In this document: one piece after another, positions 1 through 8,873 of the stretch
How the letters are laid out: the number at the start of each line of letters is the position of its first letter
Position numbering within the stretch: position 1 is the stretch's first letter
Assembly: GCF_031679605.1 (NCBI RefSeq)
Contig: NZ_CP117522.1
Location: 5,270,001 to 5,334,000, forward strand
Length of the DNA stretch: 64,000 nucleotides
Reading direction: 5' to 3'
Source: Streptomyces luomodiensis
GTDB lineage: Bacteria > Actinomycetota > Actinomycetes > Streptomycetales > Streptomycetaceae
The notes under the pieces: model-generated
Told to the model about the DNA's origin: nothing
Seen by the model: only the letters and a program-made list of their open reading frames with translations
The model's database searches: none
Program-made: the position numbers and the translations under genes

Positions 1-2
1 TG

Positions 3-611
3 ACCGTCGGCCCGCTGCTGTGCGCGGTGGGGATGCTGCTGATGACCCGGGCCGGGGCGGGGGCGGTCTACTGGCGGGACATCCTGCCCGCGCTGGTGGT
101 GCTGGGCATGGGCATGGTGGTGCTGGTCGCCCCGCTCACCGCGACCGTCCTGGCCTCGGTGGACGTCGGCCGCGCGGGTCTGGCCAGCGGTATCAACAAC
201 GCGGCGGCGCGTGCGGCGGGACTGGTCTCGGTGGCGGCGCTGCCGCTGCTCGCGGGGATGGGCCCGGAGGCGTACCGGTCGCCGGACGCGTTCGCCGACA
301 CCTTCCGGCGGGCGATGCCGATCTGTGCCGGGGTGCTGGTGCTGGGCGCGATCCTCGCCTGGCGCACGGTGCGCTCGGACGCCCTGGAGCGGGCGGGGGC
401 GGACGTGGGTGCGGAGGCGGTCGCCGAAGCGAGTGCGGAAGCGGGTGCCGAGGCGGTCGCGGGGCCGGAGGGGGCCGAGGCCGTCGCGCCCGCAGAACGG
501 GCGAAGGGCGCCGAGCGCGCCGCGCGGCCCCCGTGCCGTCCCGAGTGCGCCTACCACTGCGGTGTGTCCGCCCCGCCCCTGGACCCGGGCGAGCAGCGCC
601 CCCACACCTGA
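3..611 (+). CDS. MFS drug transporter, C-terminal part (5' truncated by window)
   Basis: The reading frame is open from base 3, so the start lies before the window. About 200 residues are visible. Hydrophobic stretches occur at roughly visible residues 25-50 and 105-122. Between them is a loop with GINNAAARAAG, which resembles the conserved SGxxNAxRxxG motif late in 14-TM DHA2 (EmrB/QacA-type) proton antiporters. The last 75 residues form an Ala/Glu-rich then Pro/Arg-rich cytoplasmic tail, which is unusual in length and probably disordered. The substrate cannot be read from this fragment. The family is well supported; the exact role is not. Confidence 0.75.
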   Translation, partial: TVGPLLCAVGMLLMTRAGAGAVYWRDILPALVVLGMGMVVLVAPLTATVLASVDVGRAGLASGINNAAARAAGLVSVAALPLLAGMGPEAYRSPDAFADTFRRAMPICAGVLVLGAILAWRTVRSDALERAGADVGAEAVAEASAEAGAEAVAGPEGAEAVAPAERAKGAERAARPPCRPECAYHCGVSAPPLDPGEQRPHT

Positions 612-745
612 CCCGCGCCCTCGTCCGCCCCCTGGACCCAAGCCCGAGGATCGAGGACCGAGGACCGAGGCTCCCTGGACCGACTCGGCGGGCCGGTTGG
701 CTTGAGCGTGTCGGGTGGGGCTCCGGACCAGGCAGACTGGAACTC

Positions 746-1159
746 ATGGCCATTCACGAGAACCTGCTCGGGGGACCGCCCCCGACCCATCTGCCCGACG
801 ACCCCGAGCCGCGGGAGCTGCTCGCCTCCGGCGCGGCCCCGGCCGAGGTCGCCGCGAAGTACCCGGCCTCCTCGCTCGCCTGGGCGCAGCTCGCCGACGA
901 GGCGTTCGAGGGCGGCCGGGTGGTCGAGTCCTACGCGTACGCCCGCACCGGCTACCACCGCGGACTCGACGCCCTGCGCCGCAACGGCTGGAAGGGCCAC
1001 GGTCCGGTGCCCTTCGAGCACGAGCCCAACCGTGGTTTCCTGCGCGCCCTGCACGCGCTCGCACGCGCCGCGCAGACCATCGGTGAGCAGGAGGAGTACG
1101 AGCGCTGCTCCACCTTCCTCCGCGAGAGCTCCCCGACCGCGGCGGACACGCTTTCCTGA
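746..1159 (+). CDS. DUF3151 domain protein
   Basis: A 137-residue soluble protein starting at ATG 746. It opens MAIHENLLGGPPPTHLP and contains YAYARTGYHRGLDALRRNGW, features I recognise from the actinobacterial DUF3151 family of about 130-140 residues. The length matches the family. The segment ASSLAWAQLADEAFEGGRVVESYAYAR looks like a helical, TPR-like repeat. No catalytic motif is visible and the function is unknown. It stands alone between the transporter and the kyn operon, with 134 bp upstream and about 250 bp downstream. A much longer in-frame ORF starting near base 20 reads through low-complexity sequence and is not the real start. Confidence 0.8.
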   Translation: MAIHENLLGGPPPTHLPDDPEPRELLASGAAPAEVAAKYPASSLAWAQLADEAFEGGRVVESYAYARTGYHRGLDALRRNGWKGHGPVPFEHEPNRGFLRALHALARAAQTIGEQEEYERCSTFLRESSPTAADTLS

Positions 1160-1407
1160 GCTGCCGCTGCCTTTCTCCACCTGCCTCGCCTCAGCCGTCT
1201 CCGCTGAACTGAGGCGTAACGAGACGCACCGGGCCTGTGGGGCGGCGTACGCCCCACGGGCCCCTTCCGTACTTGCCGTTCCTCCGTGCGACACGGATGA
1301 TGCGGAGCGGGGCCCCTTCGGCTGTGGGCCCCGAGGGGACCGGGGCTCCGAGACCGAGAGGAAGGGGCGGACCGCTACCCGGTAGCGAGCAGTACACAGG
1401 AGACGCG

Positions 1408-2244
1408 ATGTCGCAGCAGCCTGTCCCTGACCACCCCGACGCCCCCCACCTGGACTTCGACGGCACCACGCCGTACGAGGACTACGTCCGGGCGTCCGTG
1501 CTCACCCACCTCCAGCGCCCGCTCTCCGACGACCCCGGCGAGATGGTCTTCCTGGTCACCACCCAGGTCATGGAGCTGTGGTTCACCGTCCTCGTCCATG
1601 AGTGGCAGACCGCCGCGCAGGCGCTGCGCGAGGACGATCTGCCCACCGCGATGGCCGCGCTCCAGCGCTCGGCCTACGAGCTGGAGTCGCTCAACGCGTC
1701 CTGGACGCCGCTGGCCCATCTCACCCCCGGCCAGTTCAACGCGTACCGTTCCGCGCTCGGCGAGGGCTCGGGCTTCCAGTCGGCGATGTACCGGCGGCTG
1801 GAGTTCCTGCTCGGCGAGAAGTCCGCGGCCATGCTCGTCCCGCACCGGGGCGCGCCGCAGGTCCACGCCGAGCTGGAGAAGGCGCTGACCGAGCCCAGCC
1901 TCTACGACGAGGTGCTGCGCTATCTCGCCCGCCGCGGCCTCGCCGTCCCGGCCTCCGTACTGGACCGCGATCCCACCCTGCGCTACGAGCCGGACCCGGG
2001 AGTGGAGCGGGTCTGGGAGGAGATCTACTCCGGCCCGCGCGACAGTGAGCTGATCCGGCTCGGTGAGGCACTGACTGAGGTCGCCGAGCTGGTGTGGCGC
2101 TGGCGCAACGACCACTTGGTGGCGACCCGGCGGGCGATGGGCGCCAAGACCGGCACCGGCGGTTCGGCCGGGGTGGCCTGGCTGGAGAAGCGCGCGGCGA
2201 AGACCGTCTTCCCCGAGCTGTGGACGGCGCGCAGCCATGTCTGA
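1408..2244 (+). CDS. kynA: Tryptophan 2,3-dioxygenase
   Basis: A 278-residue heme dioxygenase that opens the indole ring of L-tryptophan to N-formylkynurenine, the first step of the kynurenine route. The family signatures FLVTTQVMELWF, GSGFQSAMYRRLEFLLG and KTGTGGSAGVAWLEK are present. His236 in WRNDHL is in the place of the axial heme ligand. The ATG at 1408 is chosen because AGGAGA lies 5 nt upstream and the protein then has normal family length; the frame is open further upstream to 1237. The stop overlaps the start of kynU by 8 bp, so the genes are translationally coupled. Long-lived tryptophan degradation to anthranilate is known in Streptomyces from a three-gene cluster of the same composition. 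Confidence 0.95.
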   Translation: MSQQPVPDHPDAPHLDFDGTTPYEDYVRASVLTHLQRPLSDDPGEMVFLVTTQVMELWFTVLVHEWQTAAQALREDDLPTAMAALQRSAYELESLNASWTPLAHLTPGQFNAYRSALGEGSGFQSAMYRRLEFLLGEKSAAMLVPHRGAPQVHAELEKALTEPSLYDEVLRYLARRGLAVPASVLDRDPTLRYEPDPGVERVWEEIYSGPRDSELIRLGEALTEVAELVWRWRNDHLVATRRAMGAKTGTGGSAGVAWLEKRAAKTVFPELWTARSHV

Positions 2245-3589
2245 CGCGACGATCCCCCCGGAGCCGCGCGGCGCCGAGCCGGCCGGCGCCGAGTCGTCCG
2301 TGTCCGGACTGCCCGGCGCCGGGCAGTCCGAGGCCGAGCTGACCGGCGTCGAGCCGACTGGCGTCGCGTCGGCCGGTGTCGAGTCCGCCGAGGTCGGTCT
2401 GGTCGGCGAGGCCGCCAGGCTCGACGCGGCCGACAGGCTGCGTGCCAAGCGTGACGCCTTCACCCTCGACGAGGCGATCTACCTCGACGGCAACTCGCTG
2501 GGCGCGCTGCCGCGTGCCGTTCCGCCCCGGCTGGCCGATGTCGTCGCCCGCGAATGGGGGCGGCTGCGCATCCGCTCCTGGGAGGAGAGCGGCTGGTGGA
2601 CCGCGCCGGAGCGGATCGGCGACCGCGTCGGCCGACTCCTCGGCGCCGCCCCCGGCCAGGTGGTGGTGGGCGACTCGACGAGCGTGAACGTCTTCAAGGC
2701 GGTCGTCGCGGCCGTACGGATCGCGCAGGAGCGCGGCGCCCACCGCGATCAGATCCTGGTCGACGAGGCCACCTTCCCCACCGACGGCTATATCGCCGAG
2801 TCCGCCGCCCGGATGACCGGCTGCACCCTGCGGCCGGTGGCCGCGCGCGACGTCCCCACCGCCGTCGGCCCGCGCACCGCCGTCGCGCTCGTCAACCACG
2901 TGGACTACCGCACCGGCCGCCTCCACGACCTGCCCGCGACCACGGCCGCCGTGCAGGCGGCGGGCGCGCTCATCGTGTGGGACCTGTGCCACAGCGCGGG
3001 CGCCCTGCCGGTCGGACTGGACGCCCACGGGGTCGACCTCGCGGTCGGCTGTACGTACAAGTACCTCAACGGCGGGCCCGGCGCGCCCGCGTACCTGTAC
3101 GTCGCCCGAGCGCATCAGCCCCGCTTCGACTCGCCGCTCCCCGGCTGGAACTCGCATGCCGACCCCTTCGGCATGGACTCCGCCTACACCCCGGCCGACG
3201 GCGCGGCCCGCGGCCGCGTCGGCACCCCGGACATCCTCTCGATGCTGGCGCTGGAGGCCGCGCTGGAGGTGTGGGACGACGTGGCGATCGAGGACGTCAG
3301 GGCCAAGAGCCTGGCCCTGACGGACTTCTTCCTCCGCTGCGTCGAGGACTACGTCCCGGCGGGCCGCGTCCGGTCCCTCACCCCCGCCGCACACGCCGAG
3401 CGCGGCAGCCAGGTGGCGCTGCGGTGCGCGGACGCGGGGGAGGTGATGGCGGGGCTGGTGCGGCGCGGTGTCATCGGCGACTTCCGCCGCCCCGATGTGC
3501 TGCGCTTCGGCTTCACCCCGCTGTATACGGGCTTCGCCGAGGTGGAGCGGGCGGCGCGGGTGCTGGCCGCCGTGCTGAGGGAGGGCTGA
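2237..3589 (+). CDS. kynU: Kynureninase
   Basis: A 450-residue PLP enzyme that cleaves kynurenine to anthranilate and alanine. The fold-type I signatures are IYLDGNSLGALP, VVVGDSTSVNVFK, the Asp region in IVWDLCHSAGALP, and the Schiff-base lysine at about residue 275 in TYKYLNGGPGAP. The first 55 or so residues are an odd low-complexity extension with recurring GAE, GVE and GVA units. It is encoded by imperfect repeats of gccggcgtcgag type at about 2275-2400. Most kynureninases start near the EAARLDAADRLRAKR segment, so this extension is probably disordered and recently expanded. The start at 2237 overlaps kynA; a later start is possible but would break that coupling. Confidence 0.95.
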   Translation: MSDATIPPEPRGAEPAGAESSVSGLPGAGQSEAELTGVEPTGVASAGVESAEVGLVGEAARLDAADRLRAKRDAFTLDEAIYLDGNSLGALPRAVPPRLADVVAREWGRLRIRSWEESGWWTAPERIGDRVGRLLGAAPGQVVVGDSTSVNVFKAVVAAVRIAQERGAHRDQILVDEATFPTDGYIAESAARMTGCTLRPVAARDVPTAVGPRTAVALVNHVDYRTGRLHDLPATTAAVQAAGALIVWDLCHSAGALPVGLDAHGVDLAVGCTYKYLNGGPGAPAYLYVARAHQPRFDSPLPGWNSHADPFGMDSAYTPADGAARGRVGTPDILSMLALEAALEVWDDVAIEDVRAKSLALTDFFLRCVEDYVPAGRVRSLTPAAHAERGSQVALRCADAGEVMAGLVRRGVIGDFRRPDVLRFGFTPLYTGFAEVERAARVLAAVLREG

Positions 3590-3592
3590 CCG

Positions 3593-4579
3593 ATGGGCGG
3601 GCAGGCGGCCGAGGAGGCGTCGGTCTTCGGGCTCGCGCCCGTGGCCCCGGACCGGACCGCCGCGTACGGCGAACACCCGGACCAGGTGGTGGACTTCTAC
3701 CTTCCGCCCGAGGCGTCCCGTCCCGCCCCGCTGGTCCTCCTCTTCCACGGCGGCGCCTGGCGCGCACCTTACGATCGCCGCCATGTGTCTCCCTTCGCCG
3801 CGTTCCTGGCGGGGCGGGGTCTCGCGGTGGCGTCGGTGGAGTACCGCCGGGGCGGGGCCGGCTCGTCCCCGCCCGGCCCGGCCGCCCGCGACGGACGGGG
3901 CCCGGGGACCGAGGACCGCGACGTGCCGGGCGGTGAGCCGGGCGCCGGCCCGCGCTCCGGGCGGGACGGCCCCGGCGGGGCGCCGCGGGCAGGGCGGTGG
4001 CCGGAGACGTTCGACGACATCGCCGCCGCCGTGGATCTCGTACCGGGGCTCGTCCGGGAGCTAGGGCTGTCCGGGGTCGATACGGACCGCACTGTGCTCA
4101 CCGGGCACTCCGCGGGCGGGCACGCCGTGTTGTGGGCGGCGGCCCGGCACCGGCTGCCGTCCGGCACTCCTTGGCATCTGCCCTCGCCCTCCCCGCTCCG
4201 TGGTGTCGTCGCCCTCGCCCCGATCGCGGACCTCGCCACGGCTCGCGCACTGGACGTCTGCTCCGGCGCCGTGGGCGAACTCCTCGGCGAAGGCGTCGGT
4301 TACGGCGTCGGCGACGGCGACGGTGGCGAACTCGCGGTCCGGCTGGCCCTCGCCGACCCCGCCGCGCTGCTGCCCACAGCGATCCCCACCACCATCGTGC
4401 AGGGCGGCACCGATATCGATGTACCGCCGGCGGTCGCGGCCGCCTTCGCGGCGGCCGCGGCCCGCGCCGGGCAGCGGGTGCGGCTCGTCACGACCGAGGG
4501 CGGCCACTTCCCGCCGATCGACCCCACCACGCCCGCCGCACACACCACCGCCGAGGAGATCGCCCGGCTGGCCACGTAG
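3593..4579 (+). CDS. kynB: Alpha/beta hydrolase, probable kynurenine formamidase
   Basis: A 328-residue alpha/beta hydrolase beginning 3 nt after the kynU stop. Visible motifs are the oxyanion-hole LFHGGAW, the nucleophile elbow GHSAGG (Ser173), an acid in GGTDIDVP and the base in TEGGHFPP. HGGxW plus GHSAGGH is typical of esterase-type arylformamidases, and its position after tryptophan dioxygenase and kynureninase supplies the missing hydrolysis of N-formylkynurenine. An insert of about 45 residues rich in Gly, Pro and Arg (roughly residues 85-135) separates the first two motifs and is not normal for the family; it is probably a surface loop. The family is certain. The formamidase role rests on context. 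Confidence 0.85.
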   Translation: MGGQAAEEASVFGLAPVAPDRTAAYGEHPDQVVDFYLPPEASRPAPLVLLFHGGAWRAPYDRRHVSPFAAFLAGRGLAVASVEYRRGGAGSSPPGPAARDGRGPGTEDRDVPGGEPGAGPRSGRDGPGGAPRAGRWPETFDDIAAAVDLVPGLVRELGLSGVDTDRTVLTGHSAGGHAVLWAAARHRLPSGTPWHLPSPSPLRGVVALAPIADLATARALDVCSGAVGELLGEGVGYGVGDGDGGELAVRLALADPAALLPTAIPTTIVQGGTDIDVPPAVAAAFAAAAARAGQRVRLVTTEGGHFPPIDPTTPAAHTTAEEIARLAT

Positions 4580-4599
4580 CAGCCCGGGCGCTCGCTGCC

Positions 4600-4830
4600 T
4601 GCGCGTCTCCACGCGGCAGCGGGTGGCCGGGCTGACCGAGCTGGCCGGGCTGACCGAAGCGGGAGAACCATGTGCAGATGCTGGTCGCCCAGGGCTGCTC
4701 CAACGCCGACATCGCCGAGCCGACGGCGAAGCCGCATGTCAGCCGGATTCTGCCGAAGCAGGGCCGCGCGACCGCACCCAGGCGGTGGTGTGCGCGGACG
4801 AGGTCCGCCTGGTGACCTCTGGAGGCCGAG
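4600..4830 (+). pseudogene. Remnant of a LuxR/NarL-type response regulator DNA-binding domain
   Basis: No intact ORF covers this stretch, but pieces of a LuxR helix-turn-helix can be read in two frames. One frame gives GLTELAGLTEAGE, which resembles the L-T-x-R-E entry of the domain. A second frame gives MLVAQGCSNADIAEP and then KPHVSRILPKQG, close to the usual LVAQGLSNAEIAE...VKTHVSRILAKLG. The first frame returns as RDRTQAVV, the usual end of the domain. At least two small indels and substitutions (Glu to Pro, Leu to Pro) separate the pieces. The receiver domain is gone. This is a decayed 3' end left between the kyn operon and the P450 gene. Confidence 0.75.
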
Positions 4831-4854
4831 CGGGCCCGGCGGTACCGTCCGGGG

Positions 4855-6087
4855 ATGAGCACGAGTGCGAGCAGTGCGGAAGCCCCTGCCTTCGACCCGT
4901 GGCGGCCGTCGTTCGTCGCGGACCCGTATCCGGCGTACGCCGCGCTGCGCGAGCGCGGCCGCGCGCACTGGTTCGAGCCCACCCGCCAGTGGCTGATCCC
5001 GCGTCACGCGGACGTCAGCGCCCTGCTGCGGGACCGCAGGCTCGGCCGCACCTATCTGCATCGGTTCAGCCATGAGGAGTTCGGCCGCACCGCGCCGCCG
5101 CCCGAGCACGAGCCGTTCCACACGCTCAACGACCACGGCATGCTCGATCTCGAACCGCCGGACCACACCCGGCTGCGCCGCCTGGTCTCCAAGGCGTTCA
5201 CCCCGCGGACGGTCGAGGCGCTGGTGCCGACGATCCAGCGGCTCGCGGAGGAGCTCGTCGACTCCCTCGTCGCCTCGGGCGGCGGCGATCTCATCGCGAC
5301 GGTCGCCGAACCGCTGCCGGTCGCCGTGATCGCCGAGATGCTCGGCATTCCGCAGGCCGACCGCTCCGCCCTGCGGCCCTGGTCGGCGGATATCTGCGGG
5401 ATGTACGAACTCAATCCGAGCGAGGAGACGGCCCGTCGGGCGGTGCGCGCGTCCCTCGACTTCTCCGCCTATCTGCGCGGGCTGATCGACGCGCGCCGCA
5501 AGGCTCCGGGGGACGATCTGATCAGCGCGCTCATCGCCGCCCACGACGAGGGCGACCGGCTCACCGAGCAGGAGATGATCTCCACCTGTGTGCTGTTGCT
5601 CAACGCGGGCCACGAGGCCACCGTCAACACCACCGGCAACGGCTGGTGGGCGCTCTTCCGCCATCCCGAGCAGCTCGCCCTGCTCCGCGCCGACCCCGAC
5701 GCGCTGCTGCCCACCGCCGTGGACGAACTCCTGCGGTTCGACACCCCGCTCCAGCTCTTCGAGCGCTGGGTGCTGGAGGACATCGAGGTCGGCGGTACGG
5801 TCATTCCGCGCGGCAGCGAGGTCGCCCTGCTCTTCGGCTCGGCTAACCGCGATCCGGACCGCTTCGACCGCCCCGACACCCTCGACCTCGCCCGCGCCGA
5901 CAACCCCCATGTCAGCTTCGGCGCCGGTATCCACTACTGCCTCGGCGCCCCGTTGGCCCGTCTGGAGCTGATCGCCTCCTTCGGTGCCCTGCTCCGCAAG
6001 GCGCCCGGGTTGCGGCTGGTCAGGGAGCCGGAGCAGCGGGCGAACTTCGTCATCCGAGGGCTGCGGGAGCTGATGGTCGAGCTCTGA
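4855..6087 (+). CDS. Cytochrome P450
   Basis: A 410-residue bacterial class I P450. The I-helix motif is LLNAGHEATVNTTGNG; note Ala-Gly-His-Glu-Ala-Thr, the common oxygen-activating pattern. The K-helix ExxR is in DELLRF, and the heme loop FGAGIHYCLGAPLAR puts the thiolate ligand at Cys362. The start ATG 4855 follows a weak G-rich ribosome site. No ferredoxin or ferredoxin reductase gene is adjacent, so electrons must come from partners elsewhere. The substrate cannot be read; the neighbourhood (tryptophan catabolism upstream, ABC exporter downstream) is not enough to assign one. It ends before a strong palindrome that separates it from the convergent exporter genes. Confidence 0.93.
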   Translation: MSTSASSAEAPAFDPWRPSFVADPYPAYAALRERGRAHWFEPTRQWLIPRHADVSALLRDRRLGRTYLHRFSHEEFGRTAPPPEHEPFHTLNDHGMLDLEPPDHTRLRRLVSKAFTPRTVEALVPTIQRLAEELVDSLVASGGGDLIATVAEPLPVAVIAEMLGIPQADRSALRPWSADICGMYELNPSEETARRAVRASLDFSAYLRGLIDARRKAPGDDLISALIAAHDEGDRLTEQEMISTCVLLLNAGHEATVNTTGNGWWALFRHPEQLALLRADPDALLPTAVDELLRFDTPLQLFERWVLEDIEVGGTVIPRGSEVALLFGSANRDPDRFDRPDTLDLARADNPHVSFGAGIHYCLGAPLARLELIASFGALLRKAPGLRLVREPEQRANFVIRGLRELMVEL

Positions 6088-6146
6088 GCGGAGACGGATA
6101 CCCACGGAGACGGAACCTGCGGAGACGGATACCCGCGAGACGAATG

Positions 6147-6185
6147 CGCCCCCTGTTGTCCACAGCCTGTGGACAACAGGGGGCG
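6147..6185. terminator. 39-bp perfect palindrome, probable bidirectional terminator with two DnaA-box-like cores
   Basis: Two 19-nt arms are exact inverted repeats around one base, between convergent P450 and ABC permease genes. This fits a bidirectional hairpin terminator without a U-tract, the usual form in Streptomyces. The inner part reads TTGTCCACA then TGTGGACAA. This matches the GC-adapted DnaA box (TTGTCCACA) once on each strand, so the site may also bind DnaA. Confidence 0.7.
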
Positions 6186-6214
6186 GGTGCCGGGATGTGG
6201 TGAGCCGACGGGGG

Positions 6215-7867
6215 TCAGCCGCCGATGTCACGGCGGCGCAGACCCACCAGTCCTCCGGCGGCCAGAACGACCGAGAGGAGCAGCAGCCACAGGAAGGGTG
6301 CGGCCGTTACGTCGTCGCCCGGCAGTTTCGGCAGATGGCTGAAGGGCGAGGTGTCCATGACGGGCTGGGAGAACTCGAGCGCCGGGCCCATCCAGCCCAC
6401 GGCCACCACCCAGCCGACCGCTCCCCAGGCCACAGCCGCGTACTTCGGCAGCACGCCCACCAGGAAGAGCGTCAGGCTGGTGACCACCCACAGCGCCGGG
6501 AGCTGGGCGAGGGTGGCGCCCAGGGTGCGGGGGAGCTGGTCGGCCAGATCGTCCGCGGCGAGGCCGTAGCCCAGGCCCAGCGCCAGACCGCCGATGGCGA
6601 GCACGGCGACCGGGCCGAGATAGGCGATGACCAGATGGCTCCCGGCCCAGCGCAGCCGGCTGACCGCGTTGGACAGCAGGGGTTCGGCGCGCTGGTCGGT
6701 CTCCTCGCTGCGCAGCCGCAGCACGGAGCTGGCGGTGTAGACGGTGAGGATGGTGCCGAGGACGCCGACCATGGCGGCCAGGAAGGCGTCGTTGAGCCCC
6801 TGCGCGCCGCCCATCCGCTGGATGATGTCGCGGGTCTGGTTGCTGTCGCCGAGGAAGTCGTCGGCGCCGTCGGAGATGCTGCCGAAAATGGCGCCCGCGA
6901 AGACGAAGCCCGCGGCCCAGCCGAACAGGGCACCGCGCTGAAGCCGCCAGCCCAGACCGTAGACGCCGGCCAGCAGCGGGCCGGCGGCCGCGGGGCCGGG
7001 ACGGCTGGCGTAGAAGCTGGCGCCCACGTCGCGCCGGCCCGCCAGGGAGTACGCGAGGGAGATGGAGGCGGCGGCGAGGACGGCGACCAGCAGCAGCGGC
7101 CACCAGCGCTCGTCCGCGTACGGCCGGGCGTACTCGGCCCAGCCCAGGGGCGAGAGCCAGACCAGGACGTGGCCGGAGCCCTCGCTGCCGTCCTCGGCGG
7201 CGTCACCCGCCATGCGCAGCACGAAGGCGACGCCGACCAGGGCGGAGCTCAGGCCCCGGGCCAGCCGGGTGTTCTCGGTGAGCTGGGCCGCGACGGCGGC
7301 CAGCCCGCCGAACGCCATCCCGGACAGGCCGACGGCGAGGCCGAAGGCGAGCGCACCGGTGCCGCCCTGGCCCGCGAGGCTGCCCGCGATGAGCAGGGTC
7401 ACCGCGCCGTTGGCGATGGCCACGGTGAGCAGGGCCGAGGTGAGACCGGCGCGGCGGCCCACCATGCCGGCGGAGAGCGCCTCCTGGCGGCCGGTCTCCT
7501 CCTCCTCGCGGGTGTGCCGGAGCACGATGAGCAGGCTCATGATCGCGGCGAACACGGCCAGGAAGGCGCCCACGCGCCAGACGGTGAGCGCGCCGAGCGA
7601 ATCGTCGAAGGCGGCGCCGAACAGGGCGCGCGTCGAGCCGTTCCCGTTCATGTCGCGGACGAGGTCGGCGCGCTGCTCAGGGGTCTCGTACGCGCTCTTC
7701 AGACGGCCGACGGTGCTGCTGGCCGTCAGCCCCAGGCACAGCACCCACACCGGCATCATGATCCGGTCGCGCCGCAGAGCGAGCCGCAGCAGGGTGCCGG
7801 TGCCGGCCAGGTCGTGGGCCGATCCGCGGGCGCGGGGGGAGACCCGGGTGTCGGCTACGGCGGTCAT
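6215..7867 (-). CDS. ABC exporter permease (polyketide-antibiotic exporter type)
   Basis: A 550-residue integral membrane protein with about twelve hydrophobic helices in two halves. Examples are ILIVLRH-proximal [54 protein letters not shown] and a final [19 protein letters not shown]. This is the layout of the double-length permeases of antibiotic exporters that pair with one DrrA-type ATPase. The start ATG 7867 overlaps the stop of the ATPase gene by 4 bp (ATGA), so the pair is co-translated. The final residues LRRRDIGG are typical of the family. It probably exports a hydrophobic compound from the membrane; the substrate is unknown. Confidence 0.88.
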   Translation of the reverse strand: MTAVADTRVSPRARGSAHDLAGTGTLLRLALRRDRIMMPVWVLCLGLTASSTVGRLKSAYETPEQRADLVRDMNGNGSTRALFGAAFDDSLGALTVWRVGAFLAVFAAIMSLLIVLRHTREEEETGRQEALSAGMVGRRAGLTSALLTVAIANGAVTLLIAGSLAGQGGTGALAFGLAVGLSGMAFGGLAAVAAQLTENTRLARGLSSALVGVAFVLRMAGDAAEDGSEGSGHVLVWLSPLGWAEYARPYADERWWPLLLVAVLAAASISLAYSLAGRRDVGASFYASRPGPAAAGPLLAGVYGLGWRLQRGALFGWAAGFVFAGAIFGSISDGADDFLGDSNQTRDIIQRMGGAQGLNDAFLAAMVGVLGTILTVYTASSVLRLRSEETDQRAEPLLSNAVSRLRWAGSHLVIAYLGPVAVLAIGGLALGLGYGLAADDLADQLPRTLGATLAQLPALWVVTSLTLFLVGVLPKYAAVAWGAVGWVVAVGWMGPALEFSQPVMDTSPFSHLPKLPGDDVTAAPFLWLLLLSVVLAAGGLVGLRRRDIGG

Positions 7868-8781
7868 CGGGTGATCGCCTCGGCTTCCGTGCGCGTGACG
7901 TCGTCCTGGTAGTGGCGGAGGAAGAGCTCCTCCAGGGTGGGCGGCGTGGAGATGAGGCTGCGTACCCCCACCTGGGTGAGCTGCCGCAGCACGGCGTCCA
8001 TCTTGTCGGAGTCGACCTGGAGCTTGACCTGGTGGCCCTGGACGTCCACGTTGTGCACACCGGGGAGGCCGGACAGGCCGTTCGGCTCGCCGGCCAGCTC
8101 GGCGGTCACCGACGTACGGGTCAGGTGGCGCAGCTCGGCGAGCGTGCCGGACTCCACCCGCCTGCCTTTGCGGATGATGCTGACCCGCCGGCACAGCGCC
8201 TCGACCTCGCTGAGGATGTGGCTGGAGAGCAGCACCGTACGACCGCGGTCGCGCTCCTCGGCGACACACTCGCGGAAGACCTCCTCCATGAGCGGGTCCA
8301 GCCCGGAGGTCGGCTCGTCGAGGATCAGCAGCTCCACTTCGGAGGCGAACGCGGCGACCAGGGCGACCTTCTGGCGGTTGCCCTTGGAGTAGGTGCGGCC
8401 CTTCTTGGTGGGGTCGAGCTCGAACCGCTCCAGGAGCTCGGCACGGCGTGCGGTGTCCAGCCCCCCGCGCAGCCGCCCGTACAGATCGATGACCTCCCCA
8501 CCACTCAGGTTGCGCCACAGGGTGACGTCTCCGGGGACGTACGCGATGTGGCGATGGAGGTCGACCGCGTCGTGCCAGGGGTCCTTGCCGAGCATCTGCA
8601 CCGCTCCGGAGTCGGCGCGCAGCAGGCCCAGGAGAACCCGGATGGTGGTGGACTTCCCAGCGCCGTTGGGCCCGAGGAAGCCATGGACCTCGCCTGCCTC
8701 GACTTCGAGGTCGAGGCCGTCCAACGCGTGGGTCCGGCCGAAGGACTTATGCAGACCGGACACGGAGATTGCCGTTTTCAT
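7864..8781 (-). CDS. ABC exporter ATP-binding protein (DrrA type)
   Basis: A 305-residue nucleotide-binding subunit. Walker A is GPNGAGKST (about residue 39), the Q-loop region is YVPGDVTLW, the signature is the divergent [11 protein letters not shown] in place of LSGGQ, Walker B is [12 protein letters not shown], and the switch His is in [12 protein letters not shown] DrrA-like C-terminal domain follows (about residues 215-305), with a regulatory-type ending FLRHYQDD. The signature variant SKGNRQK is common in this exporter subfamily. It is transcribed divergently from the GbsR/MarR gene, with the operator between them, and overlaps the permease gene by 4 bp. Confidence 0.92.
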   Translation of the reverse strand: MKTAISVSGLHKSFGRTHALDGLDLEVEAGEVHGFLGPNGAGKSTTIRVLLGLLRADSGAVQMLGKDPWHDAVDLHRHIAYVPGDVTLWRNLSGGEVIDLYGRLRGGLDTARRAELLERFELDPTKKGRTYSKGNRQKVALVAAFASEVELLILDEPTSGLDPLMEEVFRECVAEERDRGRTVLLSSHILSEVEALCRRVSIIRKGRRVESGTLAELRHLTRTSVTAELAGEPNGLSGLPGVHNVDVQGHQVKLQVDSDKMDAVLRQLTQVGVRSLISTPPTLEELFLRHYQDDVTRTEAEAITR

Positions 8782-8801
8782 GATACCGAAGCTACGCTAC
8801 T

Positions 8802-8817
8802 TTCAGAAAATTGTGAA
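8802..8817. promoter_or_regulatory. TTCA-N8-TGAA inverted repeat, probable operator
   Basis: The AT-rich gap between the divergent ABC operon and the regulator gene holds TTCAGAAAATTGTGAA. The arms TTCA/TGAA are exact, and inner AA/TT pairs make 12 of 16 positions symmetric. The site lies 21 bp from the ATPase start. In such a GC-rich genome this AT-rich palindrome is a natural target for the neighbouring GbsR/MarR-type protein. The gap itself (8782-8873) is strikingly AT-rich compared with both sides. Confidence 0.6.
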
Positions 8818-8873
8818 GTTAAGGAACCATATAAACTTATGATGATGTGACAAAGAGAGGAGATGATGAAGCG

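Noticed and set aside
20..1159. 379-codon ORF joining the transporter tail and the DUF3151 gene
   Set aside because: Only the last 137 codons match a family. The rest is Gly/Arg-rich out-of-frame reading of the transporter gene.
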